Shown here piece by piece: positions 19,082-29,620 of a DNA stretch of 60,402 nt (the stretch's first letter is position 1; every line of letters starts with the position of its first letter). The position numbers and the translations under genes were made by a program. Below the pieces are notes generated by a model. It ran no database searches. It was not told where the DNA came from and was given only the letters and a program-made list of their open reading frames with translations. This DNA comes from Asterionellopsis glacialis (lineage: Eukaryota; Bacillariophyta; Plagiogrammaphyceae; Rhaphoneidales; Asterionellopsidaceae): positions 1 through 60,402 of the forward strand of contig WKLE02001216.1 of assembly GCA_014885115.2 (NCBI GenBank). The letters run 5' to 3'.

Positions 19082-21865
19082 TCATAAAGATTTCCTCCGA
19101 TTAGATTCAGCGTTGCGCAACCGCTTCGATTTTCGTAGGGGACGATTCATTACATTCTCTTTTACCTTATTGGGACGTTGACGGGGTCTCCTTTTCCGTA
19201 AGTCGGACTTTGAATGAAATTCTGTCCAACAGGTTTTGGTGTACCCAGGATGAATTCTTGTACACAAAGGGACATACCCACATGTTTTACACTGAAAGCA
19301 GGATCTGTGACCGTGTCTCCTCTTTCTTTTATCTGAATAGCCGCAGACCGAGCAATACAAAGGTTTCCCTGGACGATGGTGCAGAATGTGACGGGCAACC
19401 CCCAACCGCAATATCTTTCCTTCTTTTGTATTAAAAAAGCGGAGGCGGTTTTTTGCGGCTTTCGCTTCTAGACGAAGGTCATTCATTTTCTCTTTCGGAA
19501 GGAACCGAGCCTCTCTCCAAGATAACGATGTTGTCTTAATTGTTTCCATTGTGTCACTTGTCGAAATATTACTGATACTCAATTCGCACTCTCCTTGCTT
19601 TATAGTGTTGGGAATACTCATATTCAGGGGTGAAAAAATGTTTGCGCTGGAAGGTCTCTGGATTGTTCTGGGAGAAACTTTTTTATTACCTATTCTTTCG
19701 GCTGTTTTTGTGCTAGATGCCGACAAAGGTGCAGGCAAAGGAGATGACAATTCCCTGCATAAAGGGATAGGACTGTCAGGCATGCCAGCATTCTTGACCG
19801 ATTCAGAGAAATCTTCCTCATTCAACATGGGAGAAATAGTATTTGCATTATGCTTAATCTCAGCGCGTTTTTGCGTCGGACCTGGGTCTGATAAGTTAAG
19901 GAAGTCGGCCGGAGAAAAACTATCGTCACTAAAACCTTCACTTTCATATCTGGTCGGTGATACGGTATCGTTGTACTTGATCTCGGCCCGTTTTCGCGGC
20001 GGACCTTTGTTGGTACTTGGATCTGATAAGTTGAGAAAGTCGGCCGGAGAAAAACTATCGTCACTAAAACCTTCACTTTCATATCTGGTTGGTGATGCGG
20101 TATCATTGTACTTGATCTCGGCCCGTTTTCGCGGCGGACCTTTGTTGGTACTTGGATCTGATAAGTTGAGAGAGTCGGCCGGAGAAAAACTATCGTCCAT
20201 AAAACCTTCACTTTCATATCTGGTTGGTGATACGGTATCATTGTACTTGATCTCGGCCCGTTTTCGCGGCAGACCTTTGTTGGTACTTGGATCTGATAAA
20301 TTGAGAAAGTCGACTGGAGAAAAACTATCGTCCATAAAACCTTCACTTTCATATCTGGTTGGTGATACGGTATCCTTGTACTTGATCTCAGCCCGTTTTC
20401 GCGGCAGAGCTTTGTTGGTACTTGGATCTGATAAATTGAGAAAGTCGGCCGGAGAAAAACTATCTTCAGTAATACCTTTACTTTTATATCTGGTTGGTGA
20501 TACGGTATCATTGTACTCGATCTCAGCCCGTTTGCGTGGCGGACCTTTGTTGGTACTTGGATCTGATAAGTTGAGAAAGTCGACCGGAGAAAAACTATCG
20601 TCCATAAAACCTTCACTTTCATATCTGGTTGGTGATACGGTATCATTGTACTTGATCTCAGCCCGTTTTCGCGGCGGACCTTTGTTGCTACTTGGAACTG
20701 ATAAGTTGGAAACATTGGTAGGAAAGAAGCCATCTTTTGGGTGTTCATCACTCACATGTCTGATTGGTGACACCGCGTCAATGAAATCCTGCTCAAATCT
20801 ATCGCGTGGAGTATGATTGTTCTCAGTCCACTTTGTTGGCTGATCGCTTGTGTTGCTGACATCCAACCAGTCAAGAAAATCTTTTGAAGACGAACTCTCG
20901 TCAAGCAAAGCTCCACGGACGTGTTCGACTGGTGATACAGTCTCATAAGCATATTGCCTTGTCTGATTTTTTTCAGTCTCTAGGGGACAGTCAGATTCGA
21001 GACTATCTTTAGGTTTTAGTTGTGACACGGAAGTATTCGATTTGTTCTCCTCTTTCTGGACACACTCGTTACAAGGAATATTTGAATCTCTTAATTTGCT
21101 ATCCTCAGAAACTCTATCTTCGTCACTATCTTCGTCACTATCGTCATCGCTGGAATCCTCGGTATAGTATCGAGGCAATCGAGAGCGCCGGCGAAAGGAA
21201 TGTTTGGAATGGACTAAGCGAACACGTTCTGCTTTGAATGCTGGATTCCATTTCGCTGCTACGTGTCGTTTGAGCAATCCTCCAGGCAGACAAGTAAGCA
21301 GCGATTCCTGTTCGTCGGTAAGTGGCTCGTAAAAAATGCGTCGGCCATTTTTAGTCATAGCCCGGTTGCACACCAAGGCACTATCAACTCTTGTGATTTG
21401 GATCATATCATTTTTTAGCCCCACATGAATCGATAATTGAACCATTTTCGCAACATGAGCTTCGCCCAACCACTGCGGAAGCATATCAATGTGACCACCG
21501 TCACACAGTTTGGCGCTCGCTACAGGCAATGCCAATTCCCTGTTGAGATGCAACCAAACGAGAGGAACTACTAATATGTATGGGTGACCCTGCTTCTGAA
21601 TTTCCACGGGAAAGCTTTTTTGCCAGCAACCTACGAACGATGCTGTCGCTTGAAAGGCCCCAACAATACGGAAAATTTCTACACCACAATGACAGAAATC
21701 GCCCACCTCGAACGATTTTCCAGCAATAGAAAAGGCAGCGAAGTAGACTCTACCAAGAGAGGTGTCCGGTGTTCCTATAGGGTCTCCCTTCCATTTGACG
21801 GCATCCACATGCAGTCGTCCGAGGCTATGCACATTTGATTCCCTTGATTTGTTGCGCTTCTTCAT
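19082..21865 (-). CDS. Tandem-repeat protein with a piggyBac-like C-terminal cysteine-rich domain
   Basis: A single frame of 927 codons from the ATG at 21865. Residues 1-230 form a probably folded region with no family I can name (KSFEVGDFCHCGVEIFRIVG is weakly reminiscent of a BAH-like beta fold). Then come an acidic Ser/Asp stretch and six near-identical 45-residue repeats (SPTRYESEGFMDDSFSP, LNLSDPSTNKGPPRKRAEIK) with degenerate copies on both sides. Near residues 850-900 lies C-x2-C-x14-C-x2-C-x2-C-x5-C-x10-C-x4-H (from YCSVCGY to CWTEFH), followed by a very basic tail. That cysteine pattern resembles the zinc-binding end of piggyBac transposases, but no DDE domain is visible. It could be a domesticated transposon-derived DNA or chromatin binder; this is inference. 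The repeats carry SP/TP sites that may be phosphorylated. Confidence 0.82.
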   Translation of the reverse strand: MKKRNKSRESNVHSLGRLHVDAVKWKGDPIGTPDTSLGRVYFAAFSIAGKSFEVGDFCHCGVEIFRIVGAFQATASFVGCWQKSFPVEIQKQGHPYILVVPLVWLHLNRELALPVASAKLCDGGHIDMLPQWLGEAHVAKMVQLSIHVGLKNDMIQITRVDSALVCNRAMTKNGRRIFYEPLTDEQESLLTCLPGGLLKRHVAAKWNPAFKAERVRLVHSKHSFRRRSRLPRYYTEDSSDDDSDEDSDEDRVSEDSKLRDSNIPCNECVQKEENKSNTSVSQLKPKDSLESDCPLETEKNQTRQYAYETVSPVEHVRGALLDESSSSKDFLDWLDVSNTSDQPTKWTENNHTPRDRFEQDFIDAVSPIRHVSDEHPKDGFFPTNVSNLSVPSSNKGPPRKRAEIKYNDTVSPTRYESEGFMDDSFSPVDFLNLSDPSTNKGPPRKRAEIEYNDTVSPTRYKSKGITEDSFSPADFLNLSDPSTNKALPRKRAEIKYKDTVSPTRYESEGFMDDSFSPVDFLNLSDPSTNKGLPRKRAEIKYNDTVSPTRYESEGFMDDSFSPADSLNLSDPSTNKGPPRKRAEIKYNDTASPTRYESEGFSDDSFSPADFLNLSDPSTNKGPPRKRAEIKYNDTVSPTRYESEGFSDDSFSPADFLNLSDPGPTQKRAEIKHNANTISPMLNEEDFSESVKNAGMPDSPIPLCRELSSPLPAPLSASSTKTAERIGNKKVSPRTIQRPSSANIFSPLNMSIPNTIKQGECELSISNISTSDTMETIKTTSLSWREARFLPKEKMNDLRLEAKAAKNRLRFFNTKEGKILRLGVARHILHHRPGKPLYCSVCGYSDKRKRRHGHRSCFQCKTCGYVPLCTRIHPGYTKTCWTEFHSKSDLRKRRPRQRPNKVKENVMNRPLRKSKRLRNAESNRRKSL
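19880..20690 (-). repeat. Array of six 135-bp coding tandem repeats
   Basis: Anchor words such as GGTGATACGGTATC recur every 135 bp (near 19955, 20090, 20225, 20360, 20495 and 20630). Copies differ at only a few positions, so the array is recent or homogenised. Because 135 is a multiple of three, frames on both strands stay open across it, producing long meaningless antisense frames. Confidence 0.92.
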
Positions 21866-22630
21866 TCTGGTGGGCTTCAGAATATTCCTATCTACCTATG
21901 CCAAAATTGATGCTTGATAAGTTCCATGCGTATTAACCGGAATAAATACGATGTCACAAATTTTTGTTTCTGGGCAAGGTGTTGATAAGGAACAACTGCT
22001 AATCTCAAGAGGCACCGATGCTGTTTGGGTACGATGTACCTTGTATTCGATAGAGTGAGGCCACAATGTGTTTCTTCGACAATGAAAAGAAAGTCAAGTC
22101 AAAAGTTTGGACTTAATCATTGTTATCGTAGTACTATTGTAGGTTGTACCTGATGTTTCATGTACCTGGTACTCGTTTGAATATCAAAATGGTCGTTTAC
22201 TGTTTTCCATTCAAGAGATGGAAAATTCTCTAGAGCTTCCATTTCGATCAAATTGTAATGTAGCACCAAGGTAAGGGCACCTCCTATGACACGATTGAAT
22301 TTCCACTTATGGGGTCGTTGCTCCGCCGCGGCGGTGTCGCAAAAATTCGAAATTTCGTCCCGGTACAATTGGTACGTGGAAACGACATTTTAAAATACTC
22401 GGTGTTATTTTTCTAATGAACGAGCTTCTTTCGTGTGATATACCTGGAATATTATGGATAAAGATTATTGAGTATACTGACCGTAGCTTCACGATGGTGA
22501 TACGCTAAAATCAACTAAAACGCCCAACAGTGTTCGATTAATCTTGGCGTGTATGTAGTCGTCAAAGAAACGTGGAGGGCTAATTTATTTTCACCACTGT
22601 GAGGAGCAATCCGATTAATCTAGGGACTGT
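21866..22630. other. Intergenic region upstream of the tandem-repeat gene
   Basis: Contains promoter sequence for the repeat protein and the 3' flank of the plastid protein gene. A minus-strand stretch at about 22123-22368 (reading HKWKFNRVIGGALTLVLHYN) looks somewhat coding but has no ATG and no clear splice partner, so I do not call it. TACCTGGTA words occur near 22162. Confidence 0.5.
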
Positions 22631-23378
22631 CTATCGATTGTATTGACCATATATATAGCGAAATGCACCGACAAACAATGCTACAAACCAACACTGCCTT
22701 ACAGCTTCTAAGGTGTCTATGCTATAATCAGTCGTAAATGTTAAAGCTATTTCTCCGCCCAACCTTAGTAACACAAAAGCAATCCAAATTTCTGCAGTTT
22801 TTCTTAATGCAGTTTTGTCCGATGAGATACATTCATATTGAAATCCCTTCCTGCTGAGAGCGGCAGGTAGCCACGACAAACTCAATAAAGAGTCTCGTTG
22901 AACCAATGCGGTCAATGTAGAAGGTACTCCAGGAATTGGTTGATAGAAACCACCACTGCGCTCAAGCGGTAGAATTCCAGATTTAAAAAAAAAAGGACTA
23001 TTAGGAGGGAATTTAACGTTCAATACATATAATTGAACAAGTACTTCAATCTTGTTTTACTTACGACTGCCAAAATTCGGGGTCGTTCAGCACATCTAAA
23101 AGTCCCATCATTTGAGAAGCCAGAAGTATTGATATGATATCACCCATCAAAAGTCTTGGTTCCGGAACCGTTGCGTAGGAATTCCAAAAAGTGTCATCAT
23201 CAGTACCACCTGAAATCTCTGTTCCATTGAAAGCGCTCAAAATTGTCGCGACTTTTGTTTTATACTTGTACATCGATACACCAAGATGACGCTCGTAATT
23301 CACGAACGCAAGAGAACATGGTAAAATGGACCACGCAACTAGAAACAACAGTGTTTTCTTCTGCGACGAACGAAGCAT
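22631..23378 (-). CDS. Plastid-targeted membrane protein, unknown function (212 aa)
   Basis: Exon 1 is 23065-23378 and exon 2 is 22631-22955, joined across a 109-nt GTAAGT...GCGCAG intron (phase 2, making a Ser codon). Residues 1-24 are a signal peptide (LLFLVAWSILPCSLAF) ending in SLAF, the diatom signature for import into the complex plastid with Phe at the transit-peptide start. The mature part has conserved-looking blocks (PEPRLLMGDIISILLASQ and GGFYQPIPGVPSTL) and two or three hydrophobic helices (AEIWIAFVLLRLGGEIALTF and CWFVALFVGAFRYIYG). The GD-initiated helix and two C-terminal helices recall DUF3054-type plastid proteins, but I am not confident of that. Likely thylakoid or inner-envelope membrane. 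A perfect TGACGTCA lies 204 bp upstream of the start codon. Confidence 0.82.
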
Positions 23379-24534
23379 ATTCAGATTCTGGGATTTCTAT
23401 AGAAATATAGAACGGTTGGTCACACTTGTGTCAGCGATGACAACTGACAAACAAAGCAAGAAGTATTGGTAAAAAATGAAAAAATGAATAACATGTCGCT
23501 TTTGCACGCTAGCTAGACTACGAACCTGGGCTGGCACGCCCGGCCAATTTTTTCATCAACTATAAAACGGAATTCAAACGATGACGTCAGTTTATGTACC
23601 AGGTAATAGCTCTTACCTGATACCAGCAGGTAGAGTAGACTAGACTTCTTTGTTAAACAACATATGGGTAGTCCTACATACGTTTCAATTGTGTATGTAC
23701 AGTAAAGTCATATATCTGCTAAGCCACCAAACGTACAGGTACCAGGTCTTATATAAATTAGTTCCTACAATAGCATCATCGTAACGTCGGCCGATAAAGA
23801 GGTCTTTATTATCAAGTCTCCCCAATAATATTGTTCCGAAGCAGCACAGGTGCAGGCTTCAGATTATATTAGACCGGCGGGTTCATAAAGGTACAGATAG
23901 TATCAAGTCCAGTCTTTATACTATCTGGTACAAAATAAACTGTCTGTAGAAAAATTAAGTAACTTTCTACAAGGTACAATTAGACAAAACACCAGGTACA
24001 AATAAGGTTGGATCTGACTATGTAGTATACGCCATTATATTCCTTATACACGACTGAAAGGAAACAATGACTAAATAAATAAGAATGAGCTGCTTGGTCT
24101 AGTCTATCGTATTGGCTATGTGAAACAAAACCTTCATATTATGGTAAACATATGTGAATTTCATACTGCACGTACGTGTACAAGGTAAGTCTGGTTCATA
24201 GAGGAAACCCTGGGGTTGGGCATCCGTCCCATAACCCTTTCAGATCGCCACTCAACTTTTAATCTCTTCTGATCGATCCCTGCTTTCCGTGAACTTGAGA
24301 AAAGACCGAGAGATCCCTTTTTTCCTTCTGTACTTGGTACTCGTACTGACAATGTAGGCACGAAAACAAAGAACAAAAACAAGCGGTGCAGTCTGTGCAG
24401 TACCAGTGAACATCCAATTTGCCTCTTTAGAAAGAGCCTCTTTGTTAGGGACTTCGAAGAATACAATTATAACTTTACATACCTGTACGGATCGTTTATA
24501 AACTGCAGAATTTATTTGCATTAGGTGAATCACG
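23379..24534. other. Divergent intergenic region, palindrome-rich
   Basis: Shared upstream region of the plastid protein and CMS1 genes. Words related to TACCTGGTACCAGGTA occur from about 23596 to 24000, and a TGACGTCA site is at 23582-23589. Open frames on the minus strand around 24161-24602 have no recognisable composition and overlap the CMS1 start. No gene called. Confidence 0.6.
23582..23589. promoter_or_regulatory. CRE-like TGACGTCA palindrome upstream of the plastid protein gene
   Basis: A perfect 8-bp TGACGTCA, the classic bZIP (CREB/ATF-type) target, 204 bp upstream of the ATG at 23378 on the minus strand. In diatoms CRE-type elements bound by bZIP proteins control CO2- and light-responsive plastid genes. 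Function here is inferred from position and motif. Confidence 0.5.
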
Positions 24535-25383
24535 ATGGGTGGAGACGATCTTGGTAGCGACGATGAGTATTTGAATGTAACAATTGAAGAAGAAAAGTCC
24601 ATTCAGAAACTTGAAACTTTAGCTGACAATATAGAAGTTGAAGTTGGTAATGAAGGTCCTCTTTCATCAAAAAAAAGGAAACGCAAATCCAAAGCTCCCT
24701 CTCTGGATTTAAATAATGATGAGGATTCTGCTGTGGATGAAGTACCCACGAAAAAATCCTCCTCTCGAGTGTTGCTCGAAGCTGGAAGAGATCTGGAAAA
24801 CCAGTCAGCTGATGTCCAAGCAACTTTTCTTTGGACCGCGTTAAAGCACAATTTGCAACTCAGGGGGTCATCACTCGAAAGTATTCCAAAACTAAAAGCA
24901 TCGCATTTTACTACTTCGAAAGAATCAACGCTCTCCGGGAGACTTAGGAGTGCTCTGTCGATTAAAAAATTAAAGAAATGGAAGCCAATTGGCTCGCCAA
25001 TGGTCGTAGTCGTTTGCGTATCTGCACGACGTGCGGTGGCTGTGCTCAAGGAGCTTGCTGGACTAAAAGTTCGTGCTGCAAAATTGTTTGCAAAACATAT
25101 GGATGTTGACCAACAAAAGGAATTGTTAAGGCAAAGTGCATACGGCCTTGCTGTAGGAACTCCACATCGTTTGCAAGCTCTATGCGGAAAAGATCAGGGA
25201 GAGCAAAGAGCAGCATTGAACTTTGAACAGACACAATTGGTACTATTAGATTCTCAAACCAACCCAAAAGGTTTCACTGTGTGTACTCTACCTGACACAG
25301 CACCTGATTGTATGCACTTTCTGAGCGAAAATGTATTGCCTCAGCTTGCAAAACGAAAAGATTTGAAAATAGCGATGTTCTAA
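24535..25383 (+). CDS. CMS1: CMS1/CMSS1 family ribosome biogenesis protein
   Basis: Single exon, 282 residues, ATG at 24535. The N-terminal 75 residues are acidic and then basic (KKRKRKSK, a likely nuclear signal). The conserved Cms1 core follows: MVVVVCVSARRAVAVLKELA, VRAAKLFAKHM, YGLAVGTPHRLQALCG, TQLVLLDSQTNPKGFTVCTL and DTAPDCMHFL. The core resembles a degenerate DEAD-box helicase domain: the GTPHRL segment corresponds to the helicase TPGR motif, but no Walker A is present, as is usual in the family. Yeast Cms1 is found in the U3-containing 90S pre-ribosome (SSU processome). It ends only 3 bp from the convergent stop codon of the VPS9-domain gene, so the transcripts must overlap at their 3' ends. 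Confidence 0.93.
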   Translation: MGGDDLGSDDEYLNVTIEEEKSIQKLETLADNIEVEVGNEGPLSSKKRKRKSKAPSLDLNNDEDSAVDEVPTKKSSSRVLLEAGRDLENQSADVQATFLWTALKHNLQLRGSSLESIPKLKASHFTTSKESTLSGRLRSALSIKKLKKWKPIGSPMVVVVCVSARRAVAVLKELAGLKVRAAKLFAKHMDVDQQKELLRQSAYGLAVGTPHRLQALCGKDQGEQRAALNFEQTQLVLLDSQTNPKGFTVCTLPDTAPDCMHFLSENVLPQLAKRKDLKIAMF

Positions 25384-25386
25384 TTG

Positions 25387-28300
25387 TTACGGGAATTCGG
25401 TTAGCTTCGTCGGTGATAGATTAATACGATCTTCAGATAGGTCAACTTCTTGTATGTGCGTGATCGCTGCTTCAAATGATGCAAGGTAATATCCGACCTC
25501 TCCTATTCGATTTGTACGTTCACAGAGTGTAGTTAGCAACACACCTAAGATGAAGTAAACAAGGGAAAGTTTTTGAGTGTACATTTTTGTTTCAGTTACC
25601 GTTTCTGCCAACATCTGATTTGAGAAAGGTACTTACACAAAGCGCAGGGGCGTTCCATGTCAGCCCTGACCACGCAGTAAATAAATATCGGAAGAAAATC
25701 ATCTGCTCCAAAAGTTGACTTCTCAGTTGGGTCATCACCAATATTTTGACGATTATCAGTTGTGTCATTAGTCGGGCTTTGGCAGTCGTGTTCCTGCCCA
25801 TGAAGGCAGGATATTTCTTTGGCTGCACGCACAATGGCACGGAGTTTTGCGCATGGCAATGTACTTCTTCCGACACCTCGCTGGAGAATGTTTGAGACTG
25901 TTCGCCAATCGGATGGGCTTTGCTTTTCCGGTGGGATTCGAAATAGTGCTTGTGACCGTTTTCTTAGTTCCTGCATCTTGAATTGCATCTCCATGTCATC
26001 ATGACGCCAACCGTTTACTAAAAGTCGCGAAACGATGCTCCTCAATGGAACATAAATTTCAATTTCTATCTGCTCTCTTACTGCTTCACGGAAGATAATG
26101 TCTAAATATGTATTTCCTTTATCGCCTTGCATAAATTCACGAATGGCGCCATATTCTCTTCGTTGCGAAATGGAAGTGAAATCAGCAGTACAACTTTCGA
26201 CTATCATCTCTTGGATTTGATCGAGGTATGCACGTATTCTCGCCAACTCTTCTAAAGAAATTTCTTTTAATGTTGCTCGACCTTGGAGCTCGAGAGCCTT
26301 GATATCATCAACTTTTGGCCCTCTGGCTCGTTCTGAATCCACAAATTGGTTGACAATTTGTTCCATAGTACGAAGAAGAAACAAACGGTATGTGTACCTC
26401 TGAATAGATCTTTTTAGCAGCAAGCGAGCATTCATTTGTGCTTCGCTATGTCCTTTTTCAACAGCATCTTCGAAAGTGATATCGTTTACAGCAACTTGGA
26501 TATGAAGGTGCAGGTCCTCATCGTCAAGCTCCGCCAAGGCGGTGTCACAGCCTAGAAATGACTGCACATGAATGCAAACTTCAGCAATGCCTGGATTTAG
26601 TTTTTCTCTGTACACTACAGAACATAGCTGTCTCAAAAAATGTTCAAGTTGACGGCATTTCTCTTCTCTGACACTTGAAGACTCGGTAATTTCCTTGACA
26701 CCGAATAAATTCCAAATTGGAGACTTTGGAAAGGGAATTTCAGCGATGGCTGGGCAGATTGATACAGTAGCAGCCCGTAAATCATTAAAATCTTGATAGT
26801 AGCGAACTGGAGCATACCACTCTCGTCCAGATTCTATATCATGCACGAGTATCGTGCACGCTATTCGATCCTCTTCTATAAAAGTGTTAACAATGCGAAC
26901 ACACAAAGCTTTCCTAACTCCCATCAATGGAATAAAGATGTCACAATCTTCGCTCTCATATGATGGAGGCGACTCTAGATTGCGTTGCTTGAGAGTTGAT
27001 CCTGGGTAGGATTTTCTTCGAGGAGAATCTGGTAGTAAACCTTCATATTCTTGCCCAAGCAAACTGGCTCTCTTCATTCCTCTGCCGTAGTCGATTGAAC
27101 TATTTTCACTAAACGAAAAGACATTTTGGCCATGGGTTGTAGAAGGGCGAATAGTTGGCGTTGAAGGACCATAATGACGCAAAATCTTAGCATTGTTATA
27201 TTCAAATGGCAGTGTCGCTGACGACATAGACGGCGGCAAATCCCTGGAATCAAACAGATCGATTAGTTCATGCGTAGTGCTGTCAATACGAAAGGAAGAA
27301 TTCGATTCCCATTGCCTAGTTCGCTCAGTGAATTGCTGAAGAGTTTTTGTTATTGACCAACAATCTAAAGAAGAGAAGAAATTGAGAATTGACATTCAAG
27401 TTTGATAGATAAATCCAACACAAAAGAGAATAAAAACTCACCAGATGTTGAATTGATCAGACCTTTTAACGCTAGAGCTGCCGCAAAGGGGTGGATCTCC
27501 GGTTCCGTTGATTCGCAACTACTAACTATTACGCCATCAGAAGTATCGGAAAAGTATGGCTGGTCATTTGCATCATCTTGATCCAATAGCGAAGGTGTTG
27601 GTGAGGTAATGGCATTTCGTTCGGCTAGAGGGTGGTACACCCGAGGCGGACCGCGGCGCAAATGAACAACGACTGGGTCTCGACAATGCTGGATAGACAA
27701 AACAGCGTGTCGCAGGAGACTTTCCTTTGCACTAGGCGTTGACATATAATTTACAAATGCTTCTCCATTGATTCCAAGGACTCGATCACCAGGCTGTATG
27801 CCTTGGTCAAGAGCAGGACCACCGACAGCACCTGCAGGAGGTGGATTGTACCATCGTGTGCCATCTCTACCACTTAGAGAATGCACCCAAATGCACCCAG
27901 CATCTTCACAAATTGTCATACCTAATCCTACATGCATTTCACGACATATTTGCCTTGTGTAGTTTGCAGTGGTTGACGATGCTTCCCTATGCAGATTGTG
28001 TTCCTTTAAGACATTTTCTTCCATCGTAGCAATCAATTTGTACTCGACTTTTCCTGTCTCATCATCGATCGACCTCAAAGCCATAGACTGCGGAAGGCGT
28101 AGAAAATCATCAGGCAAACGGACCTGCCAATTAAGATTTCCATTATCTGTCTCATCTTCATCTGTGTGGTTTTCAGATTCAGCAAGATAAAGTGTTTGCT
28201 TCCAGATTCGCTTTCCCAATGGTGTTCTTGGTGATTGTCCTTTCAACCTCTTTTTAACCGAGTTGTTAACGTGGTTTTGGTGTAGTTGATAAAGTTCTTC

Positions 28301-28597
28301 TTTCGAAAGGTCAGGAAAAATTTCTTTTAAAAGCGTGATTTCTTCTCCGTCAGTATTGTCTACGGGGTTTCTCGGCGGAGTGGTCATTTCTGGGGGTGCA
28401 GTGGCTTTAGAAAGCTGAGACTCTGACTCACCAGAAAGGCAACCCTCTAGTTTCGAGACTTCTTGGTTTTGAAGACTCAACGAGACGTCAGAAGTCGACT
28501 CGGATGACAAGGATAGTGTCCTGTCTGCTGTTGGCCGTAACTCCGCCGAGGAGCCAGTTGCAGGAGGAGTCATTTTGGGAACGAAATTAGCAATCAT
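25387..28597 (-). CDS. CUE-PDZ-PX-VPS9 protein, probable Rab5-type exchange factor
   Basis: Exons 27442-28597, 25637-27364 and 25387-25544, with introns of 77 and 92 nt, encode 1013 residues; start at the ATG at 28597. Residues about 84-115 look like a CUE ubiquitin-binding domain (LLKEIFPDLSKEELYQLH). Residues about 222-316 are a PDZ domain (VGLGMTI, GIQPGDRVLGINGEAF). Residues about 535-660 are a PX domain (WYAPVRYYQDFNDLR, IPFPKSP, REEKCRQLEHFLRQL). The C-terminus is a VPS9 domain (ADDFLPIFIYCVVRAD and, after the last intron, GEVGYYLASFEAAI), including the catalytic-type Asp and Tyr. VPS9 domains load GTP on Rab5-family GTPases, PX binds phosphoinositides, and CUE binds ubiquitin, so an endosomal role is well founded. 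The order of domains is unusual. Confidence 0.9.
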
Positions 28598-29441
28598 GGA
28601 CCAGAAGCTACAGCACAAATATTCCTAAGTTATTGCCTTCCAGCATAGTCTGAAGTTAAATCATACGTTACAACACAAATTGATATACATTCAGCTTCTT
28701 GTTTTTTTTAAAAGCTGCGAACAGGGTGCCAGTACCGCCTGTCAGTGTGCTAGAGCACTGTGATCGATGATGGGCAAAGACTAGACCTATCTAGGTCGTA
28801 CCAGGTAGAGGACCTGGTATTTAATAACTAGTCCTACTCTAGAGGATGTTTTCTCTGGGCTGGGAACATGGAAACTGTAATATACTGTAGGATGCATGCG
28901 GGGGTGATCCCGCAGAGCGAAATAAGCCCGATTACATGCAACATGCAAGACATGACCGACGTAGAGTGACTGACTAGAGCTACCTGTACCTGGGTGTACC
29001 GGTACAGTTACTGGTATCTCTTACACACACATATTATGATAGTCCTTCTTCCTCTTGCCTGGTATGTAAATTTACGTTCAAAGGATGATGAGGTGTCCGT
29101 CTTCTACAACAGGCAGTAAGAAGCCCTATTTAACTTCAGGTACTACAAAGTGTACCTGGTTCAGTACTATTACATAGATAACATCAGCATGTCATTAATA
29201 TATTAATCATTCACCTGATCTAAGATATCTATTATACATTTTCTAATAATACATTAAACTTCCTACAATACTTTTCTTATTTTTTTCTCGGCTGTTCACA
29301 TGATTTTGTATCCGCCTTTCAGTAGTAGTAGTATTACGGGTACTAACTACTTTACTGCAATTATTTCCCCACGCTCACAGTCATTGATCTTTTCGTTTTA
29401 TTGTAAGGTTACAAGAGCAATTTACTTGGGGGTTATCCAGT
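28598..29441. other. Intergenic, palindrome-rich
   Basis: Upstream region of the VPS9-domain gene and 3' flank of the EF-hand gene. Words such as GTACCAGGTA, ACCTGGTA and TACCTGTACC occur at 28797-29160. AT-rich after 29190. No exon seen. Confidence 0.6.
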
Positions 29442-29620
29442 GATTGATTTCTTCCAGCCCATACCAGGCTGTTACATGCGGCAACACGTTTGACTTCGAT
29501 TGATTTCTTCCAACCCGCACTAGGCTGTCACATGTGGCAACACGTTTGACTTTCAATAAAATTCTAATTTATTCTAGTAACGCTTGGCTTTCAATGAAAA
29601 TTCTAGTTTATTCTAGTAAC
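29442..29620 (+). repeat. Two successive tandem duplications reaching into a stop codon
   Basis: A 56-bp unit at 29442-29497 is repeated at 29498-29553 (both GATTGATTTCTTCCA...CAACACGTTTGACTT). A shorter unit (CAATRAAATTCTARTTTATTCTAGTAAC-like) follows at about 29554 and again at 29592-29620. The last copy contains the final codons and TAA of the EF-hand gene on the minus strand. Confidence 0.8.

Noticed and set aside
19822..20751. 309-codon minus-strand frame overlapping the same repeat array
   Set aside because: Same cause; it is the +1 shadow of the repeats.
19551..20816. 421-codon plus-strand open frame opposite the tandem-repeat gene
   Set aside because: It is an antisense shadow: the 135-bp unit is a multiple of three, so other frames stay open as well. 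It has no ATG-context, introns or domain.
22123..22368. Coding-looking minus-strand stretch (WKFNRVIGGALTLVLHYN)
   Set aside because: No ATG, an in-frame stop just upstream and no clear splice donor or acceptor pairing. It could be a gene relic, but I cannot support it.
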